Positions 46,491 to 56,102 are shown, numbered from the stretch's first letter. The stretch: 64,000 bases of DNA from Chryseobacterium sp. MYb264 (GCF_035974275.1 NZ_CP142422.1:248001-312000); one strand, 5' to 3'. The notes: a model not told the origin generated them from the letters alone. A program made the numbers and translations.

Positions 46491-47390
46491 ATGGAGGAGA
46501 TCTTATTGGAGCTAAAGATATCAAATGAATTAATTTCCCTATATAAAGGAAACATACCTATTATTGATGAATATAGTATGTATAAATTTTATCTAAATGA
46601 GGATAAATCTAGTTCTTTTCCGCATCCCCCCTTCATTATTCCTTTTATGTATAGTTATGATGCTGATCACTATCATATAGGAATAGTTAAGCACTGGTTT
46701 AATGATAGGCCATTGACTTTTGGTGATATGACTGATGGAAGTGCTTTTGCAACAACGGAAATTGCAAAAACAGAAAAACAACTTTTTAATCGCTTATTAT
46801 TTAATGAGTTTGTAAACAATGAAGACTGCAAAGTTACTGATAGATTAGTACAATGTAAGCAACTTATGGGGTTACATGATTTGAATTTTGGCGATTTAGA
46901 AAAAATAAACAGCATTCACTTTGATAATGCAGAATGTTATGTCGATGCTTTAATTGAAAACCCACCCTTATCATGCATAGCTGACGAAGAAAGATATAAG
47001 GGTGATTTTCCTGCAAATGAAAGTATTGTTATTTCTTCAAATCTTGCTAATGCATGTTATTTTGAAATTTTTCATAAAGAGTGGATAGGATATAATACGG
47101 AAAAAAAAGGGTTTTCATTATTTCGAAAAGAATCCAAATATAAGCCACTAGAAAACATTCCGGAATGGTTAAGACCAGATGTAGATAAGAAAGAATTATT
47201 TGAAAATTATATGGAAAAAAGAGATTTTGGCAAGGCTTGGCTTACGATAAATGGTCCTGGTTTTAATCCTATCGAAGTGGGTGAAAGATTACAACGGCTG
47301 AAAGAGTTTTCCAATGAAAAAGGGTTTCATCTTTGGGTTGACTTCTGGTGTGAGAAATATGGGAAGAAGGAGAGCTTTATATTTATTTAA
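46491..47390 (+). CDS. Putative immunity protein, copy 2 (paralogue)
   Basis: The 299-residue protein is a tandem paralogue of the preceding gene. Shared landmarks are FEIFHKEWIGYN, GFSLFRKE, KYKP-ENIPEWL, LNGPGFNP/INGPGFNP and RLQRLKEFSNEKGFHLWVDFWC. The N-terminal halves differ clearly (FPHPPF versus FPFPPL is one shared trace). The mix of near-identity and divergence suggests duplication followed by diversification or recombination. It may protect against a different toxin variant. Confidence 0.6.
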   Translation: MEEILLELKISNELISLYKGNIPIIDEYSMYKFYLNEDKSSSFPHPPFIIPFMYSYDADHYHIGIVKHWFNDRPLTFGDMTDGSAFATTEIAKTEKQLFNRLLFNEFVNNEDCKVTDRLVQCKQLMGLHDLNFGDLEKINSIHFDNAECYVDALIENPPLSCIADEERYKGDFPANESIVISSNLANACYFEIFHKEWIGYNTEKKGFSLFRKESKYKPLENIPEWLRPDVDKKELFENYMEKRDFGKAWLTINGPGFNPIEVGERLQRLKEFSNEKGFHLWVDFWCEKYGKKESFIFI

Positions 47391-47512
47391 CTTAAAATTG
47401 AAATGTATCTATGATTATGTTCACAGGGCAACATAGTGAATTAGCAAATAATCGTTACAACGGACTTTCGTGGACTTCAAGTGTAGACTACCTAAAGACC
47501 TTTTTGAAATAA

Positions 47513-47833
47513 GGTTTATCTCTTAAAAATATTTCTATGATTTTTAACACTGACCAGGGATGTCAATTTACGAGTGAGGTATTCATTAAAACATTGAAAT
47601 CAAACAAAATAGAAATATCAATGGACGGCAAAGGAAGAGCTTTGGACAATATTTTTATCGAAAGATTATGAAAAAGCGTAAAATATGAGCATGTATATTT
47701 ACATGTATGCGAAGATGGAATATCCGTGTATAAAGGCCTTGCAAAGTATTTTGAGTTTTATAACGAAAGAAGGTTGCACCAATCTTTGAGTTACAAAACT
47801 CCCAACCAAATTTATGAGCAGAAAGTTGCTTAG
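47513..47833 (+). pseudogene. C-terminal piece of an IS3-family orfB (integrase-type transposase)
   Basis: The frame encodes FNTDQGCQFTSEVF, SMDGKGRALDNIFIERL and FYNERRLHQSLSYKTP, the rve-domain end of IS3 OrfB including the DDE Asp and Glu. A TGA interrupts where the family has Trp (ERL-W-KSV). The 5' part is missing. With the orfA at 43619 in opposite orientation it brackets the toxin-immunity genes. Confidence 0.8.
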
Positions 47834-48001
47834 GAAAATAGAAAAAAAATATCTTAATATTTGCCTAATTCTGTCCTAAGGATGGGGAGTATTATACTTT
47901 TAAATTTAATCTAAGCAGTAAAAAAATATCCCATTAAAGCAGAAATCTAATTTAATGGGATATTTTGAGAATCATTGGTATGCGTTATTAGAACGCTTGA
48001 A

Positions 48002-48538
48002 TTACCAATTATTAATATTAGCGGATTTTTCAAGGATGGATTTGATCAAATCATTAAAGTACGAGTTTACAATTTGATGGTTTTTCTCTCCTCTAGGCTC
48101 ACCATTGCTCTTGAAATAAAACTTTTTCACATTCATTTTATTCACAGTACCGTTGTAGTTCATGGTTTCTGCACTAAAAGTAGGACCATTGATTCTTATC
48201 TTTCCATCTTTAAACAAAAAAGATAAGGTATAATCTACATCATAATAAATACCAGAGATACCACCGGATGTCTTAAGGCCTCTATTTTTATAAGCTGCTA
48301 AAGTAATAGCCTGCCCAGGAACCAATGTCAAGCCATTTTTAGGATTGGAATACAGACTATTGATCGACTTTAATACATTGTCATAAAGTTCCTGCTGTTT
48401 AGCACCAGGAACTTCCACTACAGTATAATCCAAATTCTCTTTAGACACGAACCCTGTTGGTGCTAGGGTAAAATATTGTGAAAATGCGGAATTTGTAAAT
48501 AATAGCAAAAATATTCCGGTCAAGATGTAATTTTTCAT
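48002..48538 (-). CDS. Secreted DUF4468-like protein
   Basis: The frame is open from 48571; Met at 48538 starts a clean signal peptide (MKNYILTGIFLLLFTNSAFS). The mature part begins with YFTLAPTGFVSKENLDYTV and VEVPGAKQQELYDNVLK, typical of the DUF4468 fold found in Bacteroidota exported proteins. Function unknown. It is monocistronic on the minus strand. Confidence 0.7.
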   Translation of the reverse strand: MKNYILTGIFLLLFTNSAFSQYFTLAPTGFVSKENLDYTVVEVPGAKQQELYDNVLKSINSLYSNPKNGLTLVPGQAITLAAYKNRGLKTSGGISGIYYDVDYTLSFLFKDGKIRINGPTFSAETMNYNGTVNKMNVKKFYFKSNGEPRGEKNHQIVNSYFNDLIKSILEKSANINNW

Positions 48539-49289
48539 ATTTAATTGTTTTAGGAGAAGCAACTCAGCCAAATTTACAAACTAAGTCGTTAGATGATCAT
48601 TTTTTTTGTAATATACATCTTTTTGAAGGAAAATCAAAAATGAGAAGGTTAGTGATTTCCTTTCGTGACCGTGTTGTTTAAATACTTTTTAAAAACGATG
48701 TTTTTAATCTTCCCTCATACAATATTTTAAACATTATTATCAGAAAAGAGTCGTGGAAATCACCCTTTATTTTTTCTTCTTTTCCTTAATTTCATTTTTA
48801 TTTGAGATTCAAAAGTGATGTACTAATTTAGTAATCTGTATACCCTATTGCTCAGCCATAAACTCCTGCATGGGCATTTGGGTTCGGAGGTGAGAAGGGC
48901 GGCAGAAAATGAAGTGCTGTACATGGGGTGTTTCTTTTTGTTTTCTTTCCACTGAATTGTCTTTTCTATAGGGTAAGGTCTTGATTAGTAGAATTACTAC
49001 AATTTGTTAAATTTATCATAATTCATTTTGCCGTGATCCTGTAATGTCTTAAATTGCTGTACCAAAATCATCGAAATTATGAAAAATAATATGTACCGAA
49101 CCCAAGGAATGTTGTTTCCTGACCTTTGAAATAAGGGTTTTCAAACTATAGATTTTACCCCGCCTGTTACTCAGCCCAATTAAAATATAACCTTGTATAC
49201 TGATTTATTTTAAGTTTGATCTTGTTCTGAGATATAGTCAATAGTCAATATTGAATGTCTAAAAAAATATACAGCGAAAAAATACCATC
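48539..49289. other. Intergenic stretch before vgrG without clear genes
   Basis: About 750 AT-rich bases contain no coding frame of useful length. Parts near 48850-48920 have higher GC and may be worn remnants of older genes. A promoter for vgrG must lie within, but no exact TAnnTTTG was found close to 49290. Confidence 0.4.
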
Positions 49290-51419
49290 ATGTTTCAAGA
49301 ACAAAACAATCTACCTGAAAAGACATCGGGTTCAGAAAAAATAGATGCTAAAAAAAAGGCAAAGTCCGGCCGTACGGAGGAAGCTCTTTCCTATACAGCC
49401 AACAACACTGTTGAAATGCCACAAATGCTTAATCAATCTGTAATTCCTACCGAGGCAGCTGTCGTAAGGGAGAGGATATGGCCTAAGCAGCCGACTTCAA
49501 AAATCCACAATTCCTCCGCCATCGCAGAAAATGAAGTTGCAGGAATAAACAGGGTTGTTCGCCTGGATATTCACATTGAGGGTACTCCCATTAAGTATTT
49601 CAAGCACTTTAAATTAACGCAAAGTGCGGTGAGGCATCATGGATTTGATTTAACGCTGGCGCACGATGCCCTGGGAACTACGGAAAACCATAATCTGGAA
49701 TCTGTGCAGAGTTTTCTCGGGAAGAGAATAACAGTGGTATTTAAATACAAAGATGTTGAAGAGGGACCTGAAAGAAATTTTATAGGAGTAATCACTGAAG
49801 TTGGATTCAGTCAGGAAAAAGGAAGTCTTGGAAACCTCGTTCTATCCGGTTACAGTCCTACAGTTCTGATGGATGCGGCTCCTCATATTCAGAGCTTTGG
49901 TGGTAAGCAGTCTATTAGCCTTAACAGTATTGCAACCAGCGTTATAGAGGATGCTTTAGATAAGAATAAATATGATTTTAGGGTCGATGCAAATTTCGGT
50001 AACCTGCCATATAGTTCACAGTATGAGGAGACTCACTATAATTATCTTGCCCGTATTGCAGAAGCCTACGGAGAGCAGTTTTTCTATGATGGGGAAGTAT
50101 TGCATTTCGGGAAACTGCCGCCACAGGAAAAGCCTATAGTTCTTACTTACGGGAGCAATTTAACAGATGTTAAAATCAAAATGAAGGTGCAGCATGTTAA
50201 TCCATCTTTTTATGGATATAACAGCAGCAAAAATGAAAGGTTTTCCGGTGGCAGCTCAGCCATACATCATACTTCTGATATTGCTAAACGGGCATATGAC
50301 ATATCTCAGAATACTTTCCGGACGAAATCTTTACGCGTGGCACCTATTAAGGCTACCTCTTTTATGGATATTGATGCCTCCCAAAAGGGAACCGCAGGAA
50401 GTAAAGCAGCAGAGGTTTTTATTACTTCAGGCAACACAACAGTCCCTTTTCTGTATCCGGGGTGTATTGCAGATATAGAGATGAGAAAAACAGACAGTAA
50501 TGAAACGGCGTACTTTACAAAGCTGATGCTGCTTGAGGTCTATCACGAAGTTGATGCCCGGGGATATTATACAGGAAGTTTTCAGGCTATTGCATCTGAT
50601 ACGGGATATTTGCCAAGGCCAGAATTTATTCTCCCAACTGCAGAACCTCAATTTGGCAAAGTCGTTTCTAATACAGATCCGTTAAACCAGGGGAGAGTAC
50701 AGGTACAGTTTGACTGGCAGACAGGGCAGGACTGCACAGAATTTATTCGTGTAATGTCTCCCGATGCAGGTAGCAGTGATAAGGTGAACAAAAACAGAGG
50801 ATTTATGTCAGTCCCCGAAATTGGTGATCAGGTTATCATAAATTTTGTGCATTCTCATCCTGACAGGCCTTTTGTGATGGGGGGGATGTTTCACGGAGGT
50901 ATCGGTTCAGGTGGCGGTAAAGGAAATAATATCATGAGTTTCAGTGGCCGAAGCGGTGCTGAGCTGAAATATGATAATGGAGCCGGCTCCATGAATCTTA
51001 AAGATCAGGGGGGAGCAAGCATGCATTTCGACGGAACAGGAAATGCAGTGGTTCAGGCCAACACAGATCACACGACAAATACCGGAAATAACAATACCAT
51101 TAATGCAGGGAGCACCACTACGATTAATGTCGGAGCGAAAGAAGGAACACCGGCACAATCGGTGTTTAAAATGGATGCCGGCGGAAATGTTGTTATTGAT
51201 GCCAAAACTTCTATCACTTTAAAAGTGGGTGATAACCTTCTGTCTATTGATAAAAAAGGACTTATCAAACTGAACGGAAAGAATCTCGAGCAAAAAGCAG
51301 ACAATAATTTTGAACTGAATGCAAAACGGGTGAACCAGACTGCAAAGGGATCTAATTTTAAGATCAACAGCGATCAAAATGTAATTGTTACCGGAGGTAA
51401 TGAAGTTAAAATGAAATAA
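49290..51419 (+). CDS. vgrG: Type VI secretion tip protein VgrG
   Basis: The 709-residue protein has a long variable N-terminal extension (1-90), then the phage gpD-like beta domains (about 90-430, HFKLTQSAVRHHGFDLTL, YEETHYNYLARIAEAYGEQFFYDG), the gp5 OB-fold (about 450-530, FGKVVSNTDPLNQGRVQVQFDWQ, GDQVIINFVHSHPDRPFVMGG) and a repetitive spike (about 560-700) with Asn/Thr/Gly repeats. It is the spike that carries effectors out through the contractile tube. Sheath and baseplate genes are not in the window, so this is an orphan effector module. A PAAR-like gene follows after 7 bases. Confidence 0.9.
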   Translation: MFQEQNNLPEKTSGSEKIDAKKKAKSGRTEEALSYTANNTVEMPQMLNQSVIPTEAAVVRERIWPKQPTSKIHNSSAIAENEVAGINRVVRLDIHIEGTPIKYFKHFKLTQSAVRHHGFDLTLAHDALGTTENHNLESVQSFLGKRITVVFKYKDVEEGPERNFIGVITEVGFSQEKGSLGNLVLSGYSPTVLMDAAPHIQSFGGKQSISLNSIATSVIEDALDKNKYDFRVDANFGNLPYSSQYEETHYNYLARIAEAYGEQFFYDGEVLHFGKLPPQEKPIVLTYGSNLTDVKIKMKVQHVNPSFYGYNSSKNERFSGGSSAIHHTSDIAKRAYDISQNTFRTKSLRVAPIKATSFMDIDASQKGTAGSKAAEVFITSGNTTVPFLYPGCIADIEMRKTDSNETAYFTKLMLLEVYHEVDARGYYTGSFQAIASDTGYLPRPEFILPTAEPQFGKVVSNTDPLNQGRVQVQFDWQTGQDCTEFIRVMSPDAGSSDKVNKNRGFMSVPEIGDQVIINFVHSHPDRPFVMGGMFHGGIGSGGGKGNNIMSFSGRSGAELKYDNGAGSMNLKDQGGASMHFDGTGNAVVQANTDHTTNTGNNNTINAGSTTTINVGAKEGTPAQSVFKMDAGGNVVIDAKTSITLKVGDNLLSIDKKGLIKLNGKNLEQKADNNFELNAKRVNQTAKGSNFKINSDQNVIVTGGNEVKMK

Positions 51420-51426
51420 TTAAGCC

Positions 51427-51759
51427 ATGCAATATCTAAAAAATAACGCTATCCTAAGATGTGACAAGGGATTAATTCCCTCCATTCTTAATGTAACGAG
51501 CAACAGTAAAATCAAAAACAGGGATGGTCTGTTTGCTACGGATAAGGACAACACTGCAGGAGTGAATATTACTCATTTTACATTATGCAGTGTGGCGGGC
51601 ATCTGTCGTCTTAATCTAAATCTGGCTGGTCAGAAGCTTAACTGGATCAATACAGTACCTAAAGTTAAGATCAAAGATACGAAGGCTCTGTTTGAAGCGT
51701 CGAAGTGTATCTGTCCGCTTGGCGGAATTATAACAAGTATGAACTCAGGACAAATATAA
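51427..51759 (+). CDS. DUF4280 PAAR-like tip protein
   Basis: The 110-residue protein matches the DUF4280 PAAR-like type: an early Cys (LRCDKG), a central HFTLCSVAGICRLNL and a late CICPLGGIIT. These proteins cap the VgrG spike like PAAR proteins and connect it to an effector. It sits directly between vgrG and the putative effector gene, with only 5 bases to the latter. Confidence 0.85.
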   Translation: MQYLKNNAILRCDKGLIPSILNVTSNSKIKNRDGLFATDKDNTAGVNITHFTLCSVAGICRLNLNLAGQKLNWINTVPKVKIKDTKALFEASKCICPLGGIITSMNSGQI

Positions 51760-51764
51760 ATACT

Positions 51765-52397
51765 ATGCCAGCATTAGCATTGGGAGCAGGACTGGCCGCA
51801 TTGGCTGTGGCCATTATAGAAGCTTTGATACTTGCGATAATTATTGTCGCACTGATACTTATTGTTGCCTATATTGTTGTTAAAATTGTAGAGCTCGTCC
51901 AGGGCTGGAGCAATCCGACAGCTGATGATGTGTGGGATGATACAGCACCACCTGTTGCGCCACCAATCCCCGTACCTGAAACCAAACCCCTTGATATTCC
52001 TATTCCCATCCCATTAGCCGTTCCTATTGATAAAGATGTACCTTCTGAATCAGGACCGTTTAATGTATATGATGTACATGTGAATGTTCCGGGAGATTAC
52101 GGAGATTATCAGAGGGGAGTTGCGGATCCCGATTCGATTTTCATGGGGGCAGGTGAGATCTATAAATATGGGATTACAAAATATGGATCCGTCCTTAGAA
52201 GATATGAAGCTTTTTCATGGACAAGCCCAAAAGAAGCAATGATTTTACGAAATCTAAGAAGTGGTTTTTTCGGACCTTATGAATGGTACGCTTTCCGCCG
52301 AAGTTACGCTTATGCAAGGTTTATAGAAAACGGACTGATAGCGGCTTATTTTGCCATCCGGGGAAAACTGCCCCCGGGGAATACAGGATATTATTAA
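51765..52397 (+). CDS. Putative type VI effector with membrane segment and GIY-YIG-like C-terminal domain
   Basis: The ATG at 51765 (210 residues) is preferred over the earlier frame opening at 51705, which overlaps the DUF4280 gene. Residues 3-47 are strongly hydrophobic, followed by a Pro-rich linker. The C-terminal region (about 125-210) contains GEIYKYGITKYGS, RRYEAF and RFIENGLIAAYFAIRGKLPPGN. This resembles GIY-YIG/URI-type toxin nucleases (Tyr, Arg and Glu). Position behind vgrG and DUF4280 supports an effector role. The nuclease assignment is tentative. Confidence 0.6.
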   Translation: MPALALGAGLAALAVAIIEALILAIIIVALILIVAYIVVKIVELVQGWSNPTADDVWDDTAPPVAPPIPVPETKPLDIPIPIPLAVPIDKDVPSESGPFNVYDVHVNVPGDYGDYQRGVADPDSIFMGAGEIYKYGITKYGSVLRRYEAFSWTSPKEAMILRNLRSGFFGPYEWYAFRRSYAYARFIENGLIAAYFAIRGKLPPGNTGYY

Positions 52398-52420
52398 ATT
52401 TAGATCATAAAGATTAAAAA

Positions 52421-53209
52421 ATGAACGAAAAAGAAGTTAAGAAATACCTTTCAGATGCCAGGAAGCATCGGAGTAATGGAGAATTTGCCGAATCTCTGGC
52501 TTTATTACATCAGGTGAACAACGAGTTTCCGGAAAATGTGACGTATCGTTACCTGCTGGCCTCTACTTATTTCGAGAGCATGAGTACAGAACCGGCTAAA
52601 AAATATGTACAGGAAGCTATTGCTCTGGATGCTGGTTTTAAGGAGAATTACGAGCTGCTAGGTGATATTTACCAGAAAGAAGGAGATGTTGAGTTAGCGA
52701 GAACAAATTATGAAAAAGCTTATGATCTCGATTCTCATTATATCAGTGTGAATGAAAAGCTTATACAGATATATCTCAAAATTAAAAATTACGAAGGTGT
52801 GATCAAAGTTTGTGATCATCTCATGAGTATAATTCCGGTGGATACTTCTTCTGCGAAAGCAAGAGCCTTAACTTCTATTTATCTGGGTTGCCTGCTGTAC
52901 AGAAGCTGGGCTTTGGTTTACCTTAAAGATTATGAATCTGCAGTGAAACAAATTGAAGATATAAAGACAATGGACAAGGAAACAGGGGTTCCGTCTTATC
53001 CGGGTATGTATAAAAATGAAGATGAATCACTTTTCAAGTTATATTACCGACTGAAAAATACAGAAAAAGCCGAACATTACAGGAACTTATTAAGAGAAGA
53101 GTACGGCTATGGTGAAGAGGCCATCAGAAAACTGGAGACTGAAGCAGACCAGGATATTATGCTGTTCAGACAGCGTCCTGAAATAATGGTACATTTAGGA
53201 TTGAGCTAG
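52421..53209 (+). CDS. TPR-repeat protein of the effector module, copy 1
   Basis: The 262-residue protein has tandem tetratricopeptide-like helices (LLASTYFESMSTEPAKKYVQEA, NYELLGDIYQKEGDVELARTNYEKAYDLD). It lacks a signal peptide. It follows the putative effector by 23 bases and may be its immunity protein or a chaperone/adaptor. A second TPR protein follows. Confidence 0.7.
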   Translation: MNEKEVKKYLSDARKHRSNGEFAESLALLHQVNNEFPENVTYRYLLASTYFESMSTEPAKKYVQEAIALDAGFKENYELLGDIYQKEGDVELARTNYEKAYDLDSHYISVNEKLIQIYLKIKNYEGVIKVCDHLMSIIPVDTSSAKARALTSIYLGCLLYRSWALVYLKDYESAVKQIEDIKTMDKETGVPSYPGMYKNEDESLFKLYYRLKNTEKAEHYRNLLREEYGYGEEAIRKLETEADQDIMLFRQRPEIMVHLGLS

Positions 53210-53276
53210 TGAAAGCCAATCTGTAACAGGAGATTAGTTTGGATAACCATAGTGGGAATTTAAAAAATGTGAAGCA

Positions 53277-53966
53277 ATGACAAATGATCTGAGTGAAATT
53301 AACCGTATCGAAAGTCTTACACAGGAATATTTTAATAAGGGAGAAATCCGTTTAGGGCTGAAGACATATCGGACCCTACTGGAGATGTGTCCTGAAGAAA
53401 AGATCTACTACCTCAATTATATTGGTTTTCTTTTGGATGAATTTGTCATTGTTGAGCTGTTGTGGTCTTCCTATGAAGAAGCCATTGCGTGTTGCAATCG
53501 GGCTTTAAGAGAGGTGAAGAATCCTGATAAAGAAGGCTTTTATGCAAAAAAAACAGAGATTTATCTCTTGATGATCGGTGTAAATCCCGAGTGGTATCGC
53601 GAAAATAGAACAGAAATTGAAAGTTTTATCGAATCTTCACTTGAAAAGTACCCCGAAAATACGCTTATTCTAAAATGTGCGTTGTCACTTTTCAGTATAA
53701 ACGGTACAACTGAAAAGTATGATGCTGTTTTAGATCAATTATTAGTAATTCATCCGGACGATTTTATGTTGATTATTCAGAAGGTTGTGAGACTGGAAGA
53801 GCAAAGCAGAATAGAAGATGCTGTTTCCCTCCTTGAAAACTGGATTAGTATCAACCCAGGCTCGGGATACCTGAGCACTGCGTACACTAAAATTATCTCG
53901 TTGTCCAAACTTGCAGAAGATTTCGAAAAGGCAGAGCACTATCAAGATGTATTAGATAATCTATAA
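53277..53966 (+). CDS. TPR-like protein of the effector module, copy 2
   Basis: The 229-residue protein is helical with TPR-like repeats (EYFNKGEIRLGLKTYRTLLEMCPEEKIYYLNYIGFLL, ALLIENWI-type C-terminal helices). It is similar in layout, though not closely in sequence, to the preceding protein. It is 67 bases downstream on the same strand and likely in the same operon. Role unknown. Confidence 0.65.
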   Translation: MTNDLSEINRIESLTQEYFNKGEIRLGLKTYRTLLEMCPEEKIYYLNYIGFLLDEFVIVELLWSSYEEAIACCNRALREVKNPDKEGFYAKKTEIYLLMIGVNPEWYRENRTEIESFIESSLEKYPENTLILKCALSLFSINGTTEKYDAVLDQLLVIHPDDFMLIIQKVVRLEEQSRIEDAVSLLENWISINPGSGYLSTAYTKIISLSKLAEDFEKAEHYQDVLDNL

Positions 53967-53968
53967 AT

Positions 53969-54742
53969 ATGGTATTAAAAGTTAAAGAAGAGTCCAAAGA
54001 ACTTTATCGGTCGGAGTACAGGAAAAGTACTGTTTATAAAAATAATACCCTGTCCAGTCTTAGCTCTTTAAACAGTTTTTCCCAAAGTATTCGAAAGAAA
54101 GATGTTCTTGAATTTGAATTTGTGAATAAGGATGTTTCAGATGATAAAGCAAATATTCTCATTTTTTCTCCTGTGCAATTTCAGCTGGATCAGCACAAGA
54201 ATATTTTCCGGATTATCAACAAAAAACAGCTGAAAGTACAATGGAATAAGTACAAGGAGAAAAATCGGAGTAGTAAGAATAATACATTTTTATTCTTGTA
54301 CGAAAGACTTTATTTTAAAATAGATCTCGGGATGGAGTATGATCTGATATCCAACAGCTCACATATTTCTTTTTTTGTCGATGTTTATCATAAAGATATG
54401 GAGGTGGGATCTTCTCTGGACGGCATGTCCTGGGTACATACCCCTCTGGCACTTCCGCTGAAGATTGAATACATTATACGGGAAATTACTGATCAGGAAT
54501 TGGTTTTGGATGGAACTGTTTCTCTTGATGAAGATAAACTGAGCCAGCTGATAACAGATAAGCAATTTCAGCAACGGGCAAAACCTTATCATTTTACAAA
54601 AGATTTCACAATTATTTCCGAGATCAGATCAGTATTCGATATGAATACAGGTTATTTAAAACATGGAAATTTTTTATTGAAAATATACAGTAAGCAGGAG
54701 GAAATTGCTGAGGAGGTCGATTCAAAAGTTACATTTTTATAG
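53969..54742 (+). CDS. Hypothetical protein of the type VI effector module
   Basis: The 257-residue protein starts 2 bases after the preceding stop, so it is co-transcribed. It is Lys/Ser-rich and predicted beta-rich in its centre (FLYERLYFKIDLGMEYDLIS, HISFFVDVYHKD). No signal peptide or named domain. It probably belongs to effector loading or immunity in this module. Confidence 0.6.
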   Translation: MVLKVKEESKELYRSEYRKSTVYKNNTLSSLSSLNSFSQSIRKKDVLEFEFVNKDVSDDKANILIFSPVQFQLDQHKNIFRIINKKQLKVQWNKYKEKNRSSKNNTFLFLYERLYFKIDLGMEYDLISNSSHISFFVDVYHKDMEVGSSLDGMSWVHTPLALPLKIEYIIREITDQELVLDGTVSLDEDKLSQLITDKQFQQRAKPYHFTKDFTIISEIRSVFDMNTGYLKHGNFLLKIYSKQEEIAEEVDSKVTFL

Positions 54743-54871
54743 TTTTTATTTTTTCGTAACCGATATGCTTGTAATGATGATTTTTTTGCCCGTAAATATT
54801 CAAATACGAAGCAAAAGTCTATCTTAAAACAGCATTAAAATAATACCGATCAATTAAAGGTTTTAAGGCAG

Positions 54872-55243
54872 ATGATCTACAAAAATCTGTTCCGGACCGC
54901 TGAAATTTATTGTATCCGTAAAAAATATAAAATCATAAGTCCTGAAGATTTTTCAGTCAAAATAAATTCAGTTTTGGAATTGTTACCAGTTCATACAGAG
55001 GTATCAGTAGCATGGGTTATGAACAATGAGACGGGATATTTTGGTGTGAGAAAAGATGAAAAACAGATTTCCGGTCTGGATAACAGAGCATCAGCATTCG
55101 AGATAGGTTCTGTTACTAAAGCACTGACAGGTAGAGTACTGTCACAGATGATGTCAGACGGTAAAGTTAGTCTTGAAGATCCATATGGAAATGATCGAAC
55201 CATTATGCTCGGAGGCCGTTCAATAACAGGAACTGCGAATTAA
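54872..55243 (+). pseudogene. N-terminal fragment of a serine hydrolase (beta-lactamase/PBP type)
   Basis: The 123-residue frame contains the SxxK motif in FEIGSVTKALTG and the upstream strand VSVAWVMNNETGYFG, typical of class C beta-lactamase/penicillin-binding-like hydrolases. Full-length members exceed 300 residues and need a YxN and a HxG/KTG motif, which are absent. The frame ends soon after SLEDP. It is a remnant and not a resistance gene. Confidence 0.7.
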
Positions 55244-55299
55244 GACAGCGAAATCACGATTTTTAATACCATTATATCTTTTAAATTCCCTTTACATTA

Positions 55300-55372
55300 T
55301 TCAACCCCTGATGGGTTATACCATCATTAAACACTTGTTCATCGGGTTTCACCCGACGCTATTTATATTTAA
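55300..55372. repeat. Interspersed intergenic repeat with hairpins
   Basis: The stretch contains AACCCCTGATGGGTT and CGGGTTTCACCCGACGCT, two short imperfect palindromes. This type of phrase (GCGTCGGGTGAAACCCG on the other strand) is widespread between genes in Chryseobacterium-like genomes, to my knowledge. Only one copy occurs in this window, so the repeat status is from memory. Confidence 0.4.
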
Positions 55373-55385
55373 GGTAAATTCAAAA

Positions 55386-55421
55386 AGAAAACAGTATAAG
55401 GTTCTCTATGAGCCGTTTTCT
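55386..55421 (-). terminator. Hairpin near the end of the lipoprotein gene
   Basis: AGAAAACAG and, facing it, CCGTTTTCT form a stem with one mismatch just beyond the lipoprotein stop on the minus strand. Confidence 0.4.
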
Positions 55422-55422
55422 G

Positions 55423-56100
55423 CTATTTCTGTTCAAATGATCTTAAGGTTCCGTCTTCATTAAAGTCGATGCTGTAAACAGAGCGTTCGTTTTGTATAGC
55501 GTTGGGAAACCATTCCACTTTCTTTCTGCCCACTCCGGAGTAGATTGTAAACGTAACATCTTTACTGCCGATTTCCCTTTTCTTTTGCTCGACAATTTTA
55601 AAAACCCGATTGGCATTAATGAAAGGCACTTTGTCCAGACTGACGATATCATCTTTCACAACGGTATATTTTGATAATGCAACGGGTTTAGGTTTTTGCC
55701 ATTGTCCTTCGTCGAATGTGTATTGATCTACATATTTGGGATTTCCGGGATTTTGTATCTTAACGATAATTTGTCCGTTGCCGTAGAAATAAATAAATTC
55801 GTAGATATTTATTGCATGGCCTTTAAACTCCGGAAGAGCACGCAGTTTTTTTTCGGCATCTTCGAGAAGCCCAGGATCTGAGGCTATTGAAATGGGCAGC
55901 TCATCCTTATATTCAGGTAATTCAAGGTGCTCTTTAGTCGCGGCCACAGATTTCGAAGATGTACTTAAAGTATCCTCTTTTTGAGACACCTTCGCAGGAT
56001 CTCCTGGATCTGAGAGGGTATCGGCAATACTCTTTTTAAAGTCTTTACAACCTGTTAACAATAACAGAACTATGAAAGAATATGGGATCGATTTTTTCAT
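55423..56100 (-). CDS. Hypothetical lipoprotein
   Basis: The 225-residue protein has a lipoprotein signal ending LLLLTGC and a Ser/Lys-rich linker. The C-terminal 130 residues are predicted beta-alpha with a repeated YIVFD-type pattern (INIYEFIYFYGNGQIIVKIQ). No known family. It lies 2 bases after the membrane-protein gene, so the two form an operon opposite to the effector module. A lipoprotein beside an effector locus could be a periplasmic immunity protein. Confidence 0.65.
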   Translation of the reverse strand: MKKSIPYSFIVLLLLTGCKDFKKSIADTLSDPGDPAKVSQKEDTLSTSSKSVAATKEHLELPEYKDELPISIASDPGLLEDAEKKLRALPEFKGHAINIYEFIYFYGNGQIIVKIQNPGNPKYVDQYTFDEGQWQKPKPVALSKYTVVKDDIVSLDKVPFINANRVFKIVEQKKREIGSKDVTFTIYSGVGRKKVEWFPNAIQNERSVYSIDFNEDGTLRSFEQK

Positions 56101-56102
56101 AT

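Noticed and set aside
54872..55243. Functional beta-lactamase
   Set aside because: Only the SxxK region is present; the rest of the catalytic domain and later motifs are missing.
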